NCBI RefSeq assembly: GCF_009757775.1
Contig: NZ_RHLK01000016.1
Span: forward strand, 1 to 64,000
Direction: 5' to 3'
Source: Paenibacillus lutrae
GTDB taxonomy: Bacteria > Bacillota > Bacilli > Paenibacillales > NBRC-103111
DNA length: 64,000 nucleotides
A program made the translations under genes and the position numbers. The notes under the pieces are model-generated. The model worked only from the letters and a program-made list of their open reading frames with translations. It did no database searches and was not told where the DNA came from. Shown here piece by piece: positions 1-9,216 of this stretch. How positions within the stretch are numbered: position 1 is the first letter of the stretch; each line of letters begins with the position of its first letter.

Positions 1-35
1 TGAAAGCGACCTTCGTTATTGCTCTTACTCAGCAT
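1..35 (-). CDS. Start of a gene running off the left edge (partial)
   Basis: An ATG on the minus strand at 35 is preceded by GAGGTG with a six-base spacer and reads MLSKSNNEGRF before the window ends. Only eleven codons are visible, so no family can be named. The good ribosome-binding site and the terminator of the next gene just upstream make a real gene start plausible. Confidence 0.4.
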   Translation of the reverse strand, partial: MLSKSNNEGRF

Positions 36-75
36 TTTTTACACCTCGGCTCACCGTTTTACTTACTAATTCGAT

Positions 76-122
76 AAAAAAGCCTGTAGACCCTGCTCCT
101 TACGGAACTTTGTCTACAGGCT
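76..122 (-). terminator. Intrinsic terminator of the GNAT gene
   Basis: Eleven-base inverted repeat (AGCCTGTAGAC / GTCTACAGGCT, arms 81-91 and 112-122) followed on the minus strand by a run of T. It lies just past the stop of the acetyltransferase gene. Confidence 0.85.
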
Positions 123-145
123 GAAGGCTGATTATTAAATCAGAC

Positions 146-610
146 TTAAACTAAGTTCTTTTGGTAAAAAATAATTTCCAGCTCCTTAAATTGCTTGCGG
201 TGCGTTTCTTTATAACCGTTTTGTTCGAACAACTTCTGGGCAGGCAGCTGCTTGCTTGATGTATCTAAAATTAGTTTGCTATACCCTTGTGATCTAGCTA
301 ACTCCTCCAGAATCGTCAATGTTCTCTTTCCAAGTCCACTTGACTGATGCTTTTCATCCACTCTAATTCTTTTGATTTCTGCAGTTTCATTTGTAAAGTA
401 CCGAAACGCACCCATGCATACAATTTGGTGATCCAGTAAACCCACTACGAAATTTCCATTTTTTTTCACATAAGTCTCTTCTATAGTTTCGATATCTTGA
501 TCTAAATTAACATCTTCCATAACAGCGCTAAATTGCTTAAGTCCCTCGGTATGTAGTTTTCTTACCGCTTCCTGGTCTGCTTGCTGATACTGTCTAAACA
601 CTAGAGTCAT
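146..610 (-). CDS. GNAT family N-acetyltransferase
   Basis: Predicted cytosolic acetyl-CoA-dependent N-acetyltransferase of 154 residues, the usual length for a single GNAT domain. The acetyl-CoA binding signature is visible around residues 85-100 (RVDEKHQSSGLGKRTL, the R/Q-x-x-G-x-G/A motif A), followed by the typical beta5/alpha4 segment (KLILDTSSKQLPAQKLFEQNGY). The substrate cannot be told from sequence. It is a single-gene unit with its own terminator downstream. Confidence 0.85.
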   Translation of the reverse strand: MTLVFRQYQQADQEAVRKLHTEGLKQFSAVMEDVNLDQDIETIEETYVKKNGNFVVGLLDHQIVCMGAFRYFTNETAEIKRIRVDEKHQSSGLGKRTLTILEELARSQGYSKLILDTSSKQLPAQKLFEQNGYKETHRKQFKELEIIFYQKNLV

Positions 611-849
611 AACGGATTTCCCCTTTTTATTAGGCTTTGTTAAACCTTAATGTTGATATTTGATAATTACGAACGAGTCAAATCGTGCCTGTTTACTGTC
701 ACCGACACGAACAAAACGTTTCAGCGTTCTGCATATTCTTGTTAAACTAACGAGCAGTTTAGCTCAAAGATCTAGCAATTGATAAGAAATATTAGAAGCA
801 TATTAATATATAATGAAGAAGCTAGAACACACTAATGGAGGATTTTGTC

Positions 850-1299
850 ATGAAGAATATTTTTAATCATATGCATGCAGTGGAAATTTTAAACCGTATC
901 GACAGACTCGCCCCGAGTTCTCAACCGCAATGGGGAACAATGAGTGTTGCTCAAATGCTGGCTCACTGTTCATCATTCCAAGACATTGCAATGGGGAATT
1001 CTTTTCCGCCGAGAGGTTGGTTAGGGTTATTTATAGGACCATTTGTGAAGTCCGTTTTAACTAACGATAAGCCTTTGGCTCGTAATATGTCCACTATTCC
1101 AACTATTATGATAGTGGATGAAAGAGAGTTCGAACAAGAACGGGAAATACTGAAGCAAAAAATTATTACCTTTCAATCTAATGGTCCTGAGAAGTGCACT
1201 ACTCACCCTCATCCGTTTTTCGGAAGGCTTACTTCAGAGCAATGGGGCAAAGGAATCTTTAAGCACCTAGACCACCACTTAAATCAGTTTGGAGTCTAA
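850..1299 (+). CDS. DUF1569 family protein
   Basis: About 149 residues. An upstream in-frame ATG at 835 overlaps the GGAGG at 837-841, so the ATG at 850, eight bases after that GGAGG, is the better start. The sequence has the DUF1569 layout: an N-terminal helix with ILNRIDRL, then W-G-T-M-S-V-A-Q-M-L-A-H-C, and a C-terminal HPFFGRLTSEQWGKGIFKHLDHHLNQF helix with several histidines. This DinB-like four-helix fold usually places His residues for a metal. The biochemical role is unknown. It is monocistronic, with a terminator at 1477-1503. Confidence 0.8.
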   Translation: MKNIFNHMHAVEILNRIDRLAPSSQPQWGTMSVAQMLAHCSSFQDIAMGNSFPPRGWLGLFIGPFVKSVLTNDKPLARNMSTIPTIMIVDEREFEQEREILKQKIITFQSNGPEKCTTHPHPFFGRLTSEQWGKGIFKHLDHHLNQFGV

Positions 1300-1646
1300 G
1301 ATAACGTCTTGGACTGACAGGATCATTAAAAGGCGCATTAACGTTCACTAAGCTCACAAATGCAGCCGACCAGAACGCTCGCTCGACTCTGCTTCTTTAC
1401 GAGTATTCAGAGAAGGACGATGATTGACGGTATAGCGTAAAAGTGATTAAGCTAAATGGGAGACGATAGCTCAATTAACCGCCTTTTCACAAAGGCGGTT
1501 TCTTATAGTCACAAATCAGCATTAGTATTTAACATAGCCTTTTATTAAAAAGTTCTGGCGACTCTCTATATACATTGGTGTATGTTAAGTTTAGCGAAAG
1601 GCTTCAGAAGTTAACTCCATACAACCTAATTGAAGGAGGAACATCC
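1300..1646 (+). other. Intergenic region without a gene
   Basis: About 350 bases between two same-strand genes. It holds the terminator at 1477-1503 and the GGAGG that sets the start of the next gene. No other structure or coding signal was seen. Confidence 0.6.
1477..1503 (+). terminator. Intrinsic terminator
   Basis: Ten-base perfect stem AACCGCCTTT / AAAGGCGGTT with a four-base loop, followed by TTCTT. It lies about 180 bases downstream of the DUF1569 gene on the same strand. Confidence 0.8.
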
Positions 1647-2402
1647 ATGATCGTTAGAGAAACCGAGCAGCAGTTTGTGATGATCACTCAACATGAACAT
1701 GCTCAATTTTCAAGACAAATCGCGGACTGCTTTAAGGAAGAGCTGCTTGTCGACCAACATTACGCGGAGGCTGTTTATTTGGCTATACAAGAACATGACA
1801 GGAGCTGGATCAGGCTGGATGATAGACCGGTATGGAATGATCAGGACTCGATTCCTTTCTCGTTCAACGATTATCCTCTGCTTCCCAAACTCGTGCTGTA
1901 TAAGCTTGGTTTAGACGAGATTGAGGAAATGAATGACTATGCCGCGCTTCTCTGCAGCCTTCATTATTCATCCTTTATTCATCTCCGGCAGTCTTCTCTT
2001 CCCGATTGTGCGGCTTTTATCGATCACGAGCACGCGAGACAGCAGCGTCTTAAACCGAAACTAAACCACCCCGGCGAATACATGATAGAGCAGCACTTTA
2101 AACTCCTGAAATTATGCGATGAACTTTCCTTGTATGTGTGCCTTAATGAACCAGGAGCCTCTAAAGATGAGGAACATCCATGGTATAGGGAAGGTTTTAA
2201 AACCTTGATTAATGATCAGCAAATTATGGCGCGCTGGATAAGTGAAATTAACGTGCAGATCCGGCCTTTTTTATTCAAAAAAGAGTTCTGTGCGTCACTG
2301 AAGATCAAACAAGTATCCAAAGAGGCCATTCATCAGCTGGGTGTAGACCGCGCTTATCAAGAAACGGATTGGACTGTACAAGAAGTAACTTTTGAGGTGT
2401 AA
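1647..2402 (+). CDS. DUF3891 family protein
   Basis: 251 residues beginning MIVRETEQQF. The reading frame is open from 1575, but the ATG at 1647 follows a strong GAAGGAGG at 1633-1640 and gives the family's characteristic MI-RE start, so it is chosen. The family pattern shows in an early ITQHEHAQFSRQIADCF segment and an HDRSW motif, with further His residues (SLHYSSFIHL). These suggest a metal-binding HD-like helical protein, but no activity is established. Predicted cytosolic. Confidence 0.8.
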   Translation: MIVRETEQQFVMITQHEHAQFSRQIADCFKEELLVDQHYAEAVYLAIQEHDRSWIRLDDRPVWNDQDSIPFSFNDYPLLPKLVLYKLGLDEIEEMNDYAALLCSLHYSSFIHLRQSSLPDCAAFIDHEHARQQRLKPKLNHPGEYMIEQHFKLLKLCDELSLYVCLNEPGASKDEEHPWYREGFKTLINDQQIMARWISEINVQIRPFLFKKEFCASLKIKQVSKEAIHQLGVDRAYQETDWTVQEVTFEV

Positions 2403-2416
2403 TTCCGACTCTTTCT

Positions 2417-2743
2417 TTATTCGGCGAATATGTTAAAATCCATTCCATATTGGACTAATCCTAATTTTCGCGCTACTATCTGAGAACTTAAATTACCCCA
2501 TGATGTACTATACAGAGGTATAGATCCACCTCTTGTGACCGCCTGACTCCATTCTTGCACAACATGCGAGGCGTATCCCTTACCTCTGTGTGGTTCGATC
2601 GTACTCAAACTCGCTTCTGCTGCTTTCATCGACTTCCTTGCGCTGCAGCATACAGAAACCGCTTCGCCATTTACTATATAAGCTGCAACCGGCATGCGAT
2701 CTTCGAATTCTTGTCGTACATATGCGAAATGCCGTACTAACAA
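2417..2743 (-). pseudogene. N-terminally truncated GNAT acetyltransferase remnant
   Basis: About 108 residues in frame from a TTG at 2743 that has no convincing ribosome-binding site; an in-frame stop lies at 2762-2764. It carries the C-terminal half of a GNAT fold: AAEASLSTIEPHRGKGYASHVV (acetyl-CoA loop R-G-K-G-Y-A) and a closing NLSSQIVARKLGLVQYG. The N-terminal strands and helices of a normal GNAT (140-170 residues, or about 250 in two-part versions) are missing. Most likely a decaying gene; a short functional protein cannot be excluded. Confidence 0.5.
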
Positions 2744-2805
2744 ATAAAAACAGAAGGTCAGCTAGTCTTATTCCGTTCATTAATTCTGAGAATTCTGTCT
2801 GATGA

Positions 2806-3387
2806 TCAAATGATCCGATCGCTCCATAGTCTCGTTACTTCCTGCAATTTCTTATCGGCAAATTCTAACTTATAAATATCCGGCATCGTAGTTGATCTCC
2901 AAAAATCATAATCATAACGGAAATCAAAATAATTCACCATGAGTGTCATAATATCTCCATGGGTCCCGACGACAATTCGCTTACCCGCAAACTCATCCAT
3001 TAACTTGTTTAGGACATGGACAGCTCTCTTTTGAGCTTGACTGCTGGACTCTCCACCTGGGAAAGAGAAATCCCATTCCTCATACAGCTTCCGCTTCGAC
3101 ATATAAAAATGCTCTGGTTTAATTTCATAACCTTCCCCGGTAAATTGCCTTTCACGTAAATCTTCTTCCACTATTACCTCAATCTTTAATTCATTTGACA
3201 ACTCCCGGATGGTAGCAGAAGCCCGTTCATAAGGACTCGATACAATAACTTCAATTTGCTCGCCCATTAACAGGTCTCTTACTCTGCCTGCGTCTTGTTT
3301 GCCTTGCTCCGTCAAACCTCTTGTGCGTTCTGCTCCTGCCGCATACACGGATTCCGCATGCCTTACGAAGTAAAGAATGATCTGCAT
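2806..3387 (-). CDS. Histidine phosphatase family protein
   Basis: 193 residues, a predicted cytosolic phosphohydrolase of the phosphoglycerate-mutase-like superfamily. The start MQIILYFVRHAES is set by GAGGAGTGAACACA just upstream; an in-frame Met 30 codons earlier lacks such a site. The catalytic RH motif is in FVRHAES near residue 9, the second catalytic segment in SSPYERASAT, the acid in GGESSSQ and the closing His in VGTHGDIM. The substrate (sugar phosphate or another phosphoester) cannot be assigned. Confidence 0.88.
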   Translation of the reverse strand: MQIILYFVRHAESVYAAGAERTRGLTEQGKQDAGRVRDLLMGEQIEVIVSSPYERASATIRELSNELKIEVIVEEDLRERQFTGEGYEIKPEHFYMSKRKLYEEWDFSFPGGESSSQAQKRAVHVLNKLMDEFAGKRIVVGTHGDIMTLMVNYFDFRYDYDFWRSTTMPDIYKLEFADKKLQEVTRLWSDRII

Positions 3388-4002
3388 TGTGTTCACTCCT
3401 CGAAAAATAAAAGCCTTGTTATTATCTGAAGATGGATTCAAAAAATAAATAGCCCATAACTTAATATTTCCAGCCAACCCTATCGGATCAGCTACCGGAA
3501 AATTATTCTTCTTTTAGTAGTAATTCTAACATGAATTCTTCATGCCTTTGTTGGACTAATCGAGTTTATATGTTTCATACAGCCTACCCTAACCACACTC
3601 TAAAGGAAATATTACCCTTATAATATCAAATACTAGCGGAAAAGAAACTCATGCTGCTTTTTCAGGAATGATCGTAGATTTTATTTAAAAATCCAATAAT
3701 GGAATGCATTGACATATCGTGAAACGACATGCTAGAATTCAGCTTATAATTACCCGATTATGGTTAACTCATCTTTTCAAATGCTACTTATCGTTCTTCA
3801 GATCTGCTGCATTCTCGCAGCTCTCTCTCCTCCTTTTTTCTTTACAAAGAAAGAGTCTCCCTTCCCTTCGATTCCAGTAATATTCGGCAAAAGTAATATT
3901 CGGTAAACCGTACTAGAGTTTATTTGGTATGAGGCGTATAACTGCGCTTACATATAACCGCAACCGCGGTCTCATTTTGAATAGGAGAAGGAGAGGGAGT
4001 TT
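3388..4002 (+). other. Intergenic region with promoter and short direct repeat
   Basis: About 615 bases between the phosphatase gene and the secreted-protein gene. It holds a sigma-A-like promoter at 3709-3738 and a 16-base direct repeat at 3876-3907. The predicted 5' untranslated region of the secreted-protein gene is therefore about 255 bases. No coding signal was seen. Confidence 0.55.
3709..3738 (+). promoter_or_regulatory. Candidate sigma-A promoter of the secreted PPC protein gene
   Basis: TTGACA at 3709-3714 and TAGAAT at 3733-3738 with an 18-base spacer, on the strand of the gene starting at 4003. Confidence 0.5.
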
Positions 4003-5343
4003 ATGAGGTTCAGAAACATTGTAGGGTCCGCGCTGATAATCGCATCGGTATTGGTAAGCGGAATCGGAGGAAAAGCAGAAGCAACTGCAGTTCCGGTTAA
4101 CCAGGCACAAGAATTGACGCCTAATGTGGAGAGCAAGGGGCCGCAGCAGTCTCTTGCAGACCCGCGCCCGCAGCTTCATGCGCCCAAAGCCGAGAAGCTG
4201 GAGGGCCGTCTTCAGAATTCGCTGGTCACTTCGGCGATTAATGACAGCCCCGGCTCAGCTGCCACTGTCGTAACGGGAGCTGTATATTCCGATAAGATAT
4301 CGGAAGCAAGCGGTCAAAGATGGTACGTTCTCCAAACGAACTCGCCCGGCAAGTTGACGGCCTACCTTCAGACCGTACAGTCGGCGTCTGTCGATTATGA
4401 CTTGTATTTGTTCCGGTATGATCCCGCTACCAGTCAATTGGTTGAGCAAGAAGTTTCCTCTTATGGACCCGCTACAAACGAACAAATCAGCCGGATCGCT
4501 CCAGCGGGAATTTACTTTCTGGCTGTTGATGCCTATGCAGGATTCGATGCGGTAAATCCTTATTATTTTACCGTTGTACAATCACCTGTCTATGATGCGG
4601 CGGAGCCGGACGATAATATCTGGCATGCGCAGCTGAAAACCGACTCTTTTACCGTTAACCAGCGGACGATTGATAACAACCTGGATGCAGATTGGATCAA
4701 ATTAACGGTTACGGCTTCCAAAAAATTTCATATTAATTTGGCCAACACAGCAGCAGGGACGAATTATCAGCTTCAGATTTTCAATCAGAATCTAGGTTCA
4801 CTCGGCTCTGTTAATCAGAATACGAACGTTGACGCCTCTCTTGGAGCAGGTACGTATTACTTACGAGTCGTTTCACTGAACTCATCTAATGCCTCCGCTC
4901 CCTACACGCTTTCCTTTAACGAATTCAAAACGCCCACGCAAGTTAGCATTAACAGCGTCACTTCCGACCCGAATATTAACTCAAGTGAGCGTATCAACTA
5001 TGGCGAAGGAAACAAATGGAGAATTCAGAACTATATGACCGTCACAGGCGTGGCCAAAGATGCCTCCGGTGCACCAGCGTTTAATGCCCCGGTTACGGTT
5101 CTTATCCAAACCAAATTGAATAATCAAGTTTATTCCGCAACGACTACAACAAGCAGTACGGGTTCCTTCAGCGTAACCATCAGCGGGATTCAACCGGCTA
5201 TCGGTCAGAACATGTTCACCGGCTACGCCTCCTATCATTATTACGATATTATTCCATTCCAAGTTTACTCCAGTGGGAACCAGCTGATTTCAAATGACTC
5301 TTCCCTCTATCATTTCGGGTATTCCATATACAGACCGCACTGA
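4003..5343 (+). CDS. Secreted protein with two PPC-type domains
   Basis: 446 residues preceded by GGAGAAGGAGAGGGAG. The N-terminus (MRFRNIVGSALIIASVLVSG, then KAEATA) is a Sec signal peptide, so the product is exported. Two beta-rich repeats, at roughly residues 85-190 and 200-305, have bacterial pre-peptidase C-terminal features: GQRWYVLQT...VDYDLYLFRYD and DADWIKLTV...NYQLQIFNQN, each with the D-x-D/YDLYL core and a GTYYLRV/GIYFLAV edge. A C-terminal Ig/carboxypeptidase-regulatory-like module follows (about 320-446). No protease or other catalytic domain is present, so it is probably a cell-surface or extracellular binding protein. Confidence 0.75.
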   Translation: MRFRNIVGSALIIASVLVSGIGGKAEATAVPVNQAQELTPNVESKGPQQSLADPRPQLHAPKAEKLEGRLQNSLVTSAINDSPGSAATVVTGAVYSDKISEASGQRWYVLQTNSPGKLTAYLQTVQSASVDYDLYLFRYDPATSQLVEQEVSSYGPATNEQISRIAPAGIYFLAVDAYAGFDAVNPYYFTVVQSPVYDAAEPDDNIWHAQLKTDSFTVNQRTIDNNLDADWIKLTVTASKKFHINLANTAAGTNYQLQIFNQNLGSLGSVNQNTNVDASLGAGTYYLRVVSLNSSNASAPYTLSFNEFKTPTQVSINSVTSDPNINSSERINYGEGNKWRIQNYMTVTGVAKDASGAPAFNAPVTVLIQTKLNNQVYSATTTTSSTGSFSVTISGIQPAIGQNMFTGYASYHYYDIIPFQVYSSGNQLISNDSSLYHFGYSIYRPH

Positions 5344-5379
5344 CATCCCAAGTACTCGTTAATCATTTAAACGCAAGCA

Positions 5380-5406
5380 AGAGCCTGAGGGATTCCTCAG
5401 GCTCTT
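5380..5406 (+). terminator. Intrinsic terminator
   Basis: Perfect stem AGAGCCTGAGG / CCTCAGGCTCT with a four-base loop (GATT), ending in CTCTTT. It lies between two convergent genes and could serve both strands. Confidence 0.8.
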
Positions 5407-5423
5407 TGACGTACCCGTCATGA

Positions 5424-5753
5424 TTAAAACAACGGCAGATTATCCAGATTGTTGTCTTTAATGCCATCGGGCTCACTTCGCAGAATATCGCGTCCAAAAC
5501 GGTGGAACACATCAACGTTGGCAAGTGCACCGTTTTTCGCCTCACTCAGAGCCGTCACATAGTCCAGTTCTCGCCCCGCCGAAGTTTGAACGGCTATGAT
5601 ATCACCGTCGTTGTTTTTTCGCACAGCAACAATAGACTCTTGTCCCTCTGCCGCAGCGCTCTGAAATTGTTCCTCATTTGCTTGTATGGCTCCCTGCTGC
5701 CTGTAGTTCTCATATATTTCCTCAAAATTTGGACTGGATGGATCCTGACTCAT
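5424..5753 (-). CDS. DUF3892 domain protein
   Basis: About 109 residues. Three ATG codons lie in tandem; the last (MSQDPSS) stands six bases from the GAGGTG and is preferred over the longer in-frame start at 5771. The C-terminal 55 residues carry the DUF3892 pattern (IVAVRKNNDGDIIAVQTSAGRELDY, then a helix and a final RSEPDGIKDNNLDNLP). Such small cytosolic proteins are common in Bacilli with no known role. The N-terminal third is acidic and Gln-rich. Confidence 0.8.
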   Translation of the reverse strand: MSQDPSSPNFEEIYENYRQQGAIQANEEQFQSAAAEGQESIVAVRKNNDGDIIAVQTSAGRELDYVTALSEAKNGALANVDVFHRFGRDILRSEPDGIKDNNLDNLPLF

Positions 5754-5808
5754 CATCATCACCTCATCCATTAGAATGCGTAGAATCTGTTGAGATTAGT
5801 CAATTCAC

Positions 5809-6507
5809 TTACAAGCCTGAAGTTTCGAGCAGGTAAGAGATCATGGTATCCAGTTTCTTATCTCTGGGATAGAGGAATCCTAAACCGTTATTGGAAAGTG
5901 CTTGTTTAAACTGAAGGGGATACTCCGTTTCCTGCATAAAATCCTCAATAGCAGTCAGCACGCCGTTTCGTTCTCCCTTTTCAAATAAGGCATTATCTAC
6001 GGTGCAATTAAAGCCTCCTAGCTCAAGGAGTTCTGACTGTCCGGGCTCTATTCCTCTCTTGGCATGAGGTTTGCGGTGTTCCTCGGGTATATTCTCAGGC
6101 TGATAATACATATCTCTGCGGCCATAAGGCCACTGCGTATCATGCAGGATGACAACTGGAAACTTCCCCTGAAGCCCTGCGATCCGTTCCGCCTGTTTCA
6201 ACTCATGGTATACGGTATACCAATTGTGATCCCCGTCAATGAACAACATGTCGCATGAATCGATTTGAGGTAGCGCCTCTAAGCTTAACAGTTCCAGCAC
6301 CTCGAACTTCTCCTTGTAGAACGCTTTAAATGCGGAGACATCATATTGAGGATAAGGATCGATACTGATGCATTTCCCTTCCACAGCTCTGCAATATTCG
6401 AGCAATTTCACCGTGGTCAGTCCTGTTAGGGAGCCGATCTCAACGATCGTTCCAGGCTGTACCGCAACTATCGCCGGTTTAATCAATCTTTCCCAAAATC
6501 TATGCAT
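5809..6507 (-). CDS. Class I SAM-dependent methyltransferase (Methyltransf_24-like)
   Basis: 232 residues; start supported by GGAG six bases before the ATG. The SAM-binding glycine loop is VEIGSLTGLTTVKLLEYC (about 22-40), followed by the acidic ISIDPYP and the post-II motif MLFIDGDHNWYTVYHEL. That arrangement is typical of the class I methyltransferases related to cephalosporin hydroxylase. It is the last of three same-strand genes (two GT2 glycosyltransferases upstream), so it may modify the same glycan. The 49-base gap before it fits an operon. The substrate is unknown. Confidence 0.8.
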   Translation of the reverse strand: MHRFWERLIKPAIVAVQPGTIVEIGSLTGLTTVKLLEYCRAVEGKCISIDPYPQYDVSAFKAFYKEKFEVLELLSLEALPQIDSCDMLFIDGDHNWYTVYHELKQAERIAGLQGKFPVVILHDTQWPYGRRDMYYQPENIPEEHRKPHAKRGIEPGQSELLELGGFNCTVDNALFEKGERNGVLTAIEDFMQETEYPLQFKQALSNNGLGFLYPRDKKLDTMISYLLETSGL

Positions 6508-6556
6508 GGCCGTCTCCTTACGTTAATTGATTGCGCATGATGGTGAGGATCCCCCT

Positions 6557-7807
6557 TTATAGGGGCTTTAAAGTAAAGGAAATATCGGTATGTCTTATTA
6601 CAGCAGCCGGATTTAAATTGAATTCATGAGCAGCCGGATTCCAGCTGAAATCCGCTTCTCTTCGTACCATCCGCGTCCTTCTTACTGTCTTTAAGTCACT
6701 GCCTGCTAAGCGATGCTGCAGAATGCTTACTCCATCTTCAAGACTGTCCAACTGCAATTTCACCCCTGCGAATCTTCTCGCATCCACAGGAGTCATCCAT
6801 TCCTCCGGATTCATCCATAACAGATATTGTCCGGTTGCCGCTGAGCGCAGGAAGGACCAGTTGGGTTGTTCAGAATCTGATTGGTCAACATTAATCACAG
6901 GACAGACTAAATCCGATAGGCAGGCCTGCATCTCCTCGGAAACATTGTCGCCCAGAACGATCCATTCATCAGCCAATTGCCCTATGCTTTCTACCATCTG
7001 TTGTAACTGCAGACACACAGCTGTCGGCCTTACGGGAACAATGACCGTAATCGTTGCCGGTTCTTTGTATATCAGACTATGGATATCTGCTCCCCATTTC
7101 AGGCGGGCTTTGTCGCGATTGAGGACAAGCAGTTGATTTAAATTGGATTCGTGGAGAATTCCCATTGTCATATGTCCAAAATGATGGATAAAGGAATCAT
7201 AGATAATTTGAATCCGATAACCGTTATTTATGACACGTAAGCATAGATCATCGTCTTCATAGTTACCAAGACCATACTGTTCATCGAATACTCCGACTTC
7301 GGCCAGCACCTCTCTTTTGATGAGCATACAGAAGCCGACAACACGCCTTTCATCCAGACGCTTTCCTTCATACCTAGCAGCATGTTGGATCGAGAATGCT
7401 TCCGCTTCGGAGAAATCCTGGTAAGAGACAGGAATTTGCTGGCGCCCGCTGACGTAATTGCTTACAGGGCCGACCATCCCGATAGTGTCGTCGCTATAAA
7501 GAGCCGACAACATTCGTGTCAGCCAGCCAGGAGTGACAATCGTATCGTTATTCAGAAACAATATCGTATCCCCTGTAGCCGCCGCATACCCCTGGTTGCA
7601 CCCTTTGGCGAATCCGAGATTCGTTGCGTTCTGAATGAGGTTGAGATCAGGCTGACCGAGCAAATACTTGACGGTACGATCCGTAGATCCGTTATCTACG
7701 ACAATAATCTCGTATGGGACAGATGTATGGCGTCTTATACTTTCCAGGCAAAGATACGTGAGATAGATCTGATTATGAGTCAGGATGATAATACTTGTTT
7801 TATCCAC
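6557..7807 (-). CDS. GT2 family glycosyltransferase
   Basis: 416 residues; GTG start eight bases after AGGAGGAGG. The N-terminal 240 residues are a GT-A fold: SIIILTHNQIYLTYLCLESI, VDNGSTDRTV, the metal-binding acidic motif in FLNNDTIVTPGWL and the acceptor/base region NYEDDDLCLRVINNGYRIQ. The C-terminal 170 residues look like a second, incomplete nucleotide-sugar fold lacking a clear DxD. Predicted cytosolic; probably adds a sugar to a surface polymer or protein. Only 23 bases separate it from the next GT2 gene, so the two are likely co-transcribed. Confidence 0.88.
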   Translation of the reverse strand: MDKTSIIILTHNQIYLTYLCLESIRRHTSVPYEIIVVDNGSTDRTVKYLLGQPDLNLIQNATNLGFAKGCNQGYAAATGDTILFLNNDTIVTPGWLTRMLSALYSDDTIGMVGPVSNYVSGRQQIPVSYQDFSEAEAFSIQHAARYEGKRLDERRVVGFCMLIKREVLAEVGVFDEQYGLGNYEDDDLCLRVINNGYRIQIIYDSFIHHFGHMTMGILHESNLNQLLVLNRDKARLKWGADIHSLIYKEPATITVIVPVRPTAVCLQLQQMVESIGQLADEWIVLGDNVSEEMQACLSDLVCPVINVDQSDSEQPNWSFLRSAATGQYLLWMNPEEWMTPVDARRFAGVKLQLDSLEDGVSILQHRLAGSDLKTVRRTRMVRREADFSWNPAAHEFNLNPAAVIRHTDISFTLKPL

Positions 7808-7830
7808 TCGGTCAGCCTCCTCCTATAAAC

Positions 7831-8916
7831 TCACTCCTCAACCGGCACTAAATTGTGTGCAGTACGGAAATAATTGCGGTTATACAGCATACTGGGATGA
7901 GCAGGACTGCTTTGAAGAGCCTCTTCATTATGCTCGAAAGCCTGCTTATACTTTCCGAGCCGGTCATAGCATAAGCAGAGCTGCAGGTGTGGATACCAGG
8001 TAGAAGCGGAGCGGTTCATCAATCCCATCGTTTCAACTGGGGTTACTCTGATCGCCTGCTGATACCAGAATATTGCAGTTTCATACTTTTCTTCTTCAAT
8101 GAAGTAATTACCAAGTGCGCAGGATACCTCCGGACGGGGAGTTTCAAAGCGGAGAGCCCGTGTCAGCGCCTCAAATCTCTTTGTCTTATTTGCCAGGTGA
8201 CCGTAGCATTCGGATAATTTCAAGCAGGCCTGGATATTGTCTTCTATCCATCCCTGATTGGTGTCCAGCATGGAATTATAGTAGCCGGCAGCTTCCTCAT
8301 ATAAGGCATGATCTTTGAGTTCGTTAGCGAAATAGTACAGGTCACGTACCGAGAACGGCTCTCCTGCCCCCTGCCGCTTGCGGTAAATTTGTAAATTACG
8401 GTCCGTATGAGACTTCTGTTTCCTGTGCGTAATGCAAACTTCACTGTCCAAAGAACTCCCCGAAACAGCTAAATACTCATGTACAGGACCAATCCAGCGA
8501 AATCCGCATTCTCTTCTTACTAGCCGGTTCCGGCGTAAACTCGAAGTGACTTTTCCTGCTCCGTCAAAAGAAAGGTTATAAGGCATCGTCACACGGTCGA
8601 TCGTGGGCGGCAATGTTTCTTTAAGCAATGCTAATTTTACTCGATCTTCTTCTTCTAGAATGTCGTCTGCGTCCAGCCACAGAATGTGGGATTGAGTAGC
8701 TTTTGAGAAAGAAAAATTCCTGGCGGCGGCAAAATCATCGATCCACTCGAAGTCATACACATTATCCGTGAATAGAAAAGCGATTTCCTTGGTCTTATCA
8801 GTCGATCCTGTATCGACGATTATAATTTCGTCCATAATGTCTCCTACGGATTGCAGGAGTCTTCCCAGTGTTTTCTCTTCGTCGCGGACAATCATACATA
8901 AGCTGATTGTAAACAT
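7831..8916 (-). CDS. GT2 glycosyltransferase with C-terminal TPR repeats
   Basis: 361 residues. The N-terminal GT-A domain shows ISLCMIVRDEEKTLGRLL, IVDTGSTDKT, the DxD-type ILWLDADDIL, and NRLVRRECGFRWIGPVHEYL, typical of the SunS-related branch of GT2. From about residue 200 several TPR units follow (ALYEEAAGYYNSML, RPEVSCALGNYFIEEEKYETAIFWYQQAI, DRLGKYKQAFEHNEEALQ). In this branch a TPR tail often recognises a protein acceptor. The AGGAGG is unusually far (16 bases) from the ATG, but the family start supports it. First gene of a GT2-GT2-methyltransferase cluster. Confidence 0.87.
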   Translation of the reverse strand: MFTISLCMIVRDEEKTLGRLLQSVGDIMDEIIIVDTGSTDKTKEIAFLFTDNVYDFEWIDDFAAARNFSFSKATQSHILWLDADDILEEEDRVKLALLKETLPPTIDRVTMPYNLSFDGAGKVTSSLRRNRLVRRECGFRWIGPVHEYLAVSGSSLDSEVCITHRKQKSHTDRNLQIYRKRQGAGEPFSVRDLYYFANELKDHALYEEAAGYYNSMLDTNQGWIEDNIQACLKLSECYGHLANKTKRFEALTRALRFETPRPEVSCALGNYFIEEEKYETAIFWYQQAIRVTPVETMGLMNRSASTWYPHLQLCLCYDRLGKYKQAFEHNEEALQSSPAHPSMLYNRNYFRTAHNLVPVEE

Positions 8917-9216
8917 AGCTAGCTTTGTTCTTCCTCCTTACCGGAACCTCCCCCAGCCTTATCAGCTTGGTATAGCCCGATTTACTTCTGGATGGTCCAG
9001 CGAAAGTTTGAGCACTGCCATTTAACACTCTGCTGTAGTTCTCCGTTTCCATACCCCTCACAGCCTCATGTCAGAAGCAGCTAAGCATACTTTTAGTTTA
9101 TACAAACTGAATAGAGGCGTGATCTTTTTTAGCAAAAATTGGACGATTGGGGAAATTGTATACTCACAAAAAAAGCCGCGGATACCGATCCGCGGTTTGT
9201 TAGTTGTGTTGGGAAC
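8917..9216 (-). other. Intergenic region upstream of the glycosyltransferase genes
   Basis: 300 bases holding the terminator of the 72-residue gene (9168-9195) and, presumably, the promoter of the glycosyltransferase cluster. I could not pick a convincing promoter. Confidence 0.5.
9168..9195 (-). terminator. Intrinsic terminator of the 72-residue protein gene
   Basis: Eight-base perfect stem CCGCGGAT / ATCCGCGG (9176-9183, 9188-9195) followed on the minus strand by seven or more T. Confidence 0.85.
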
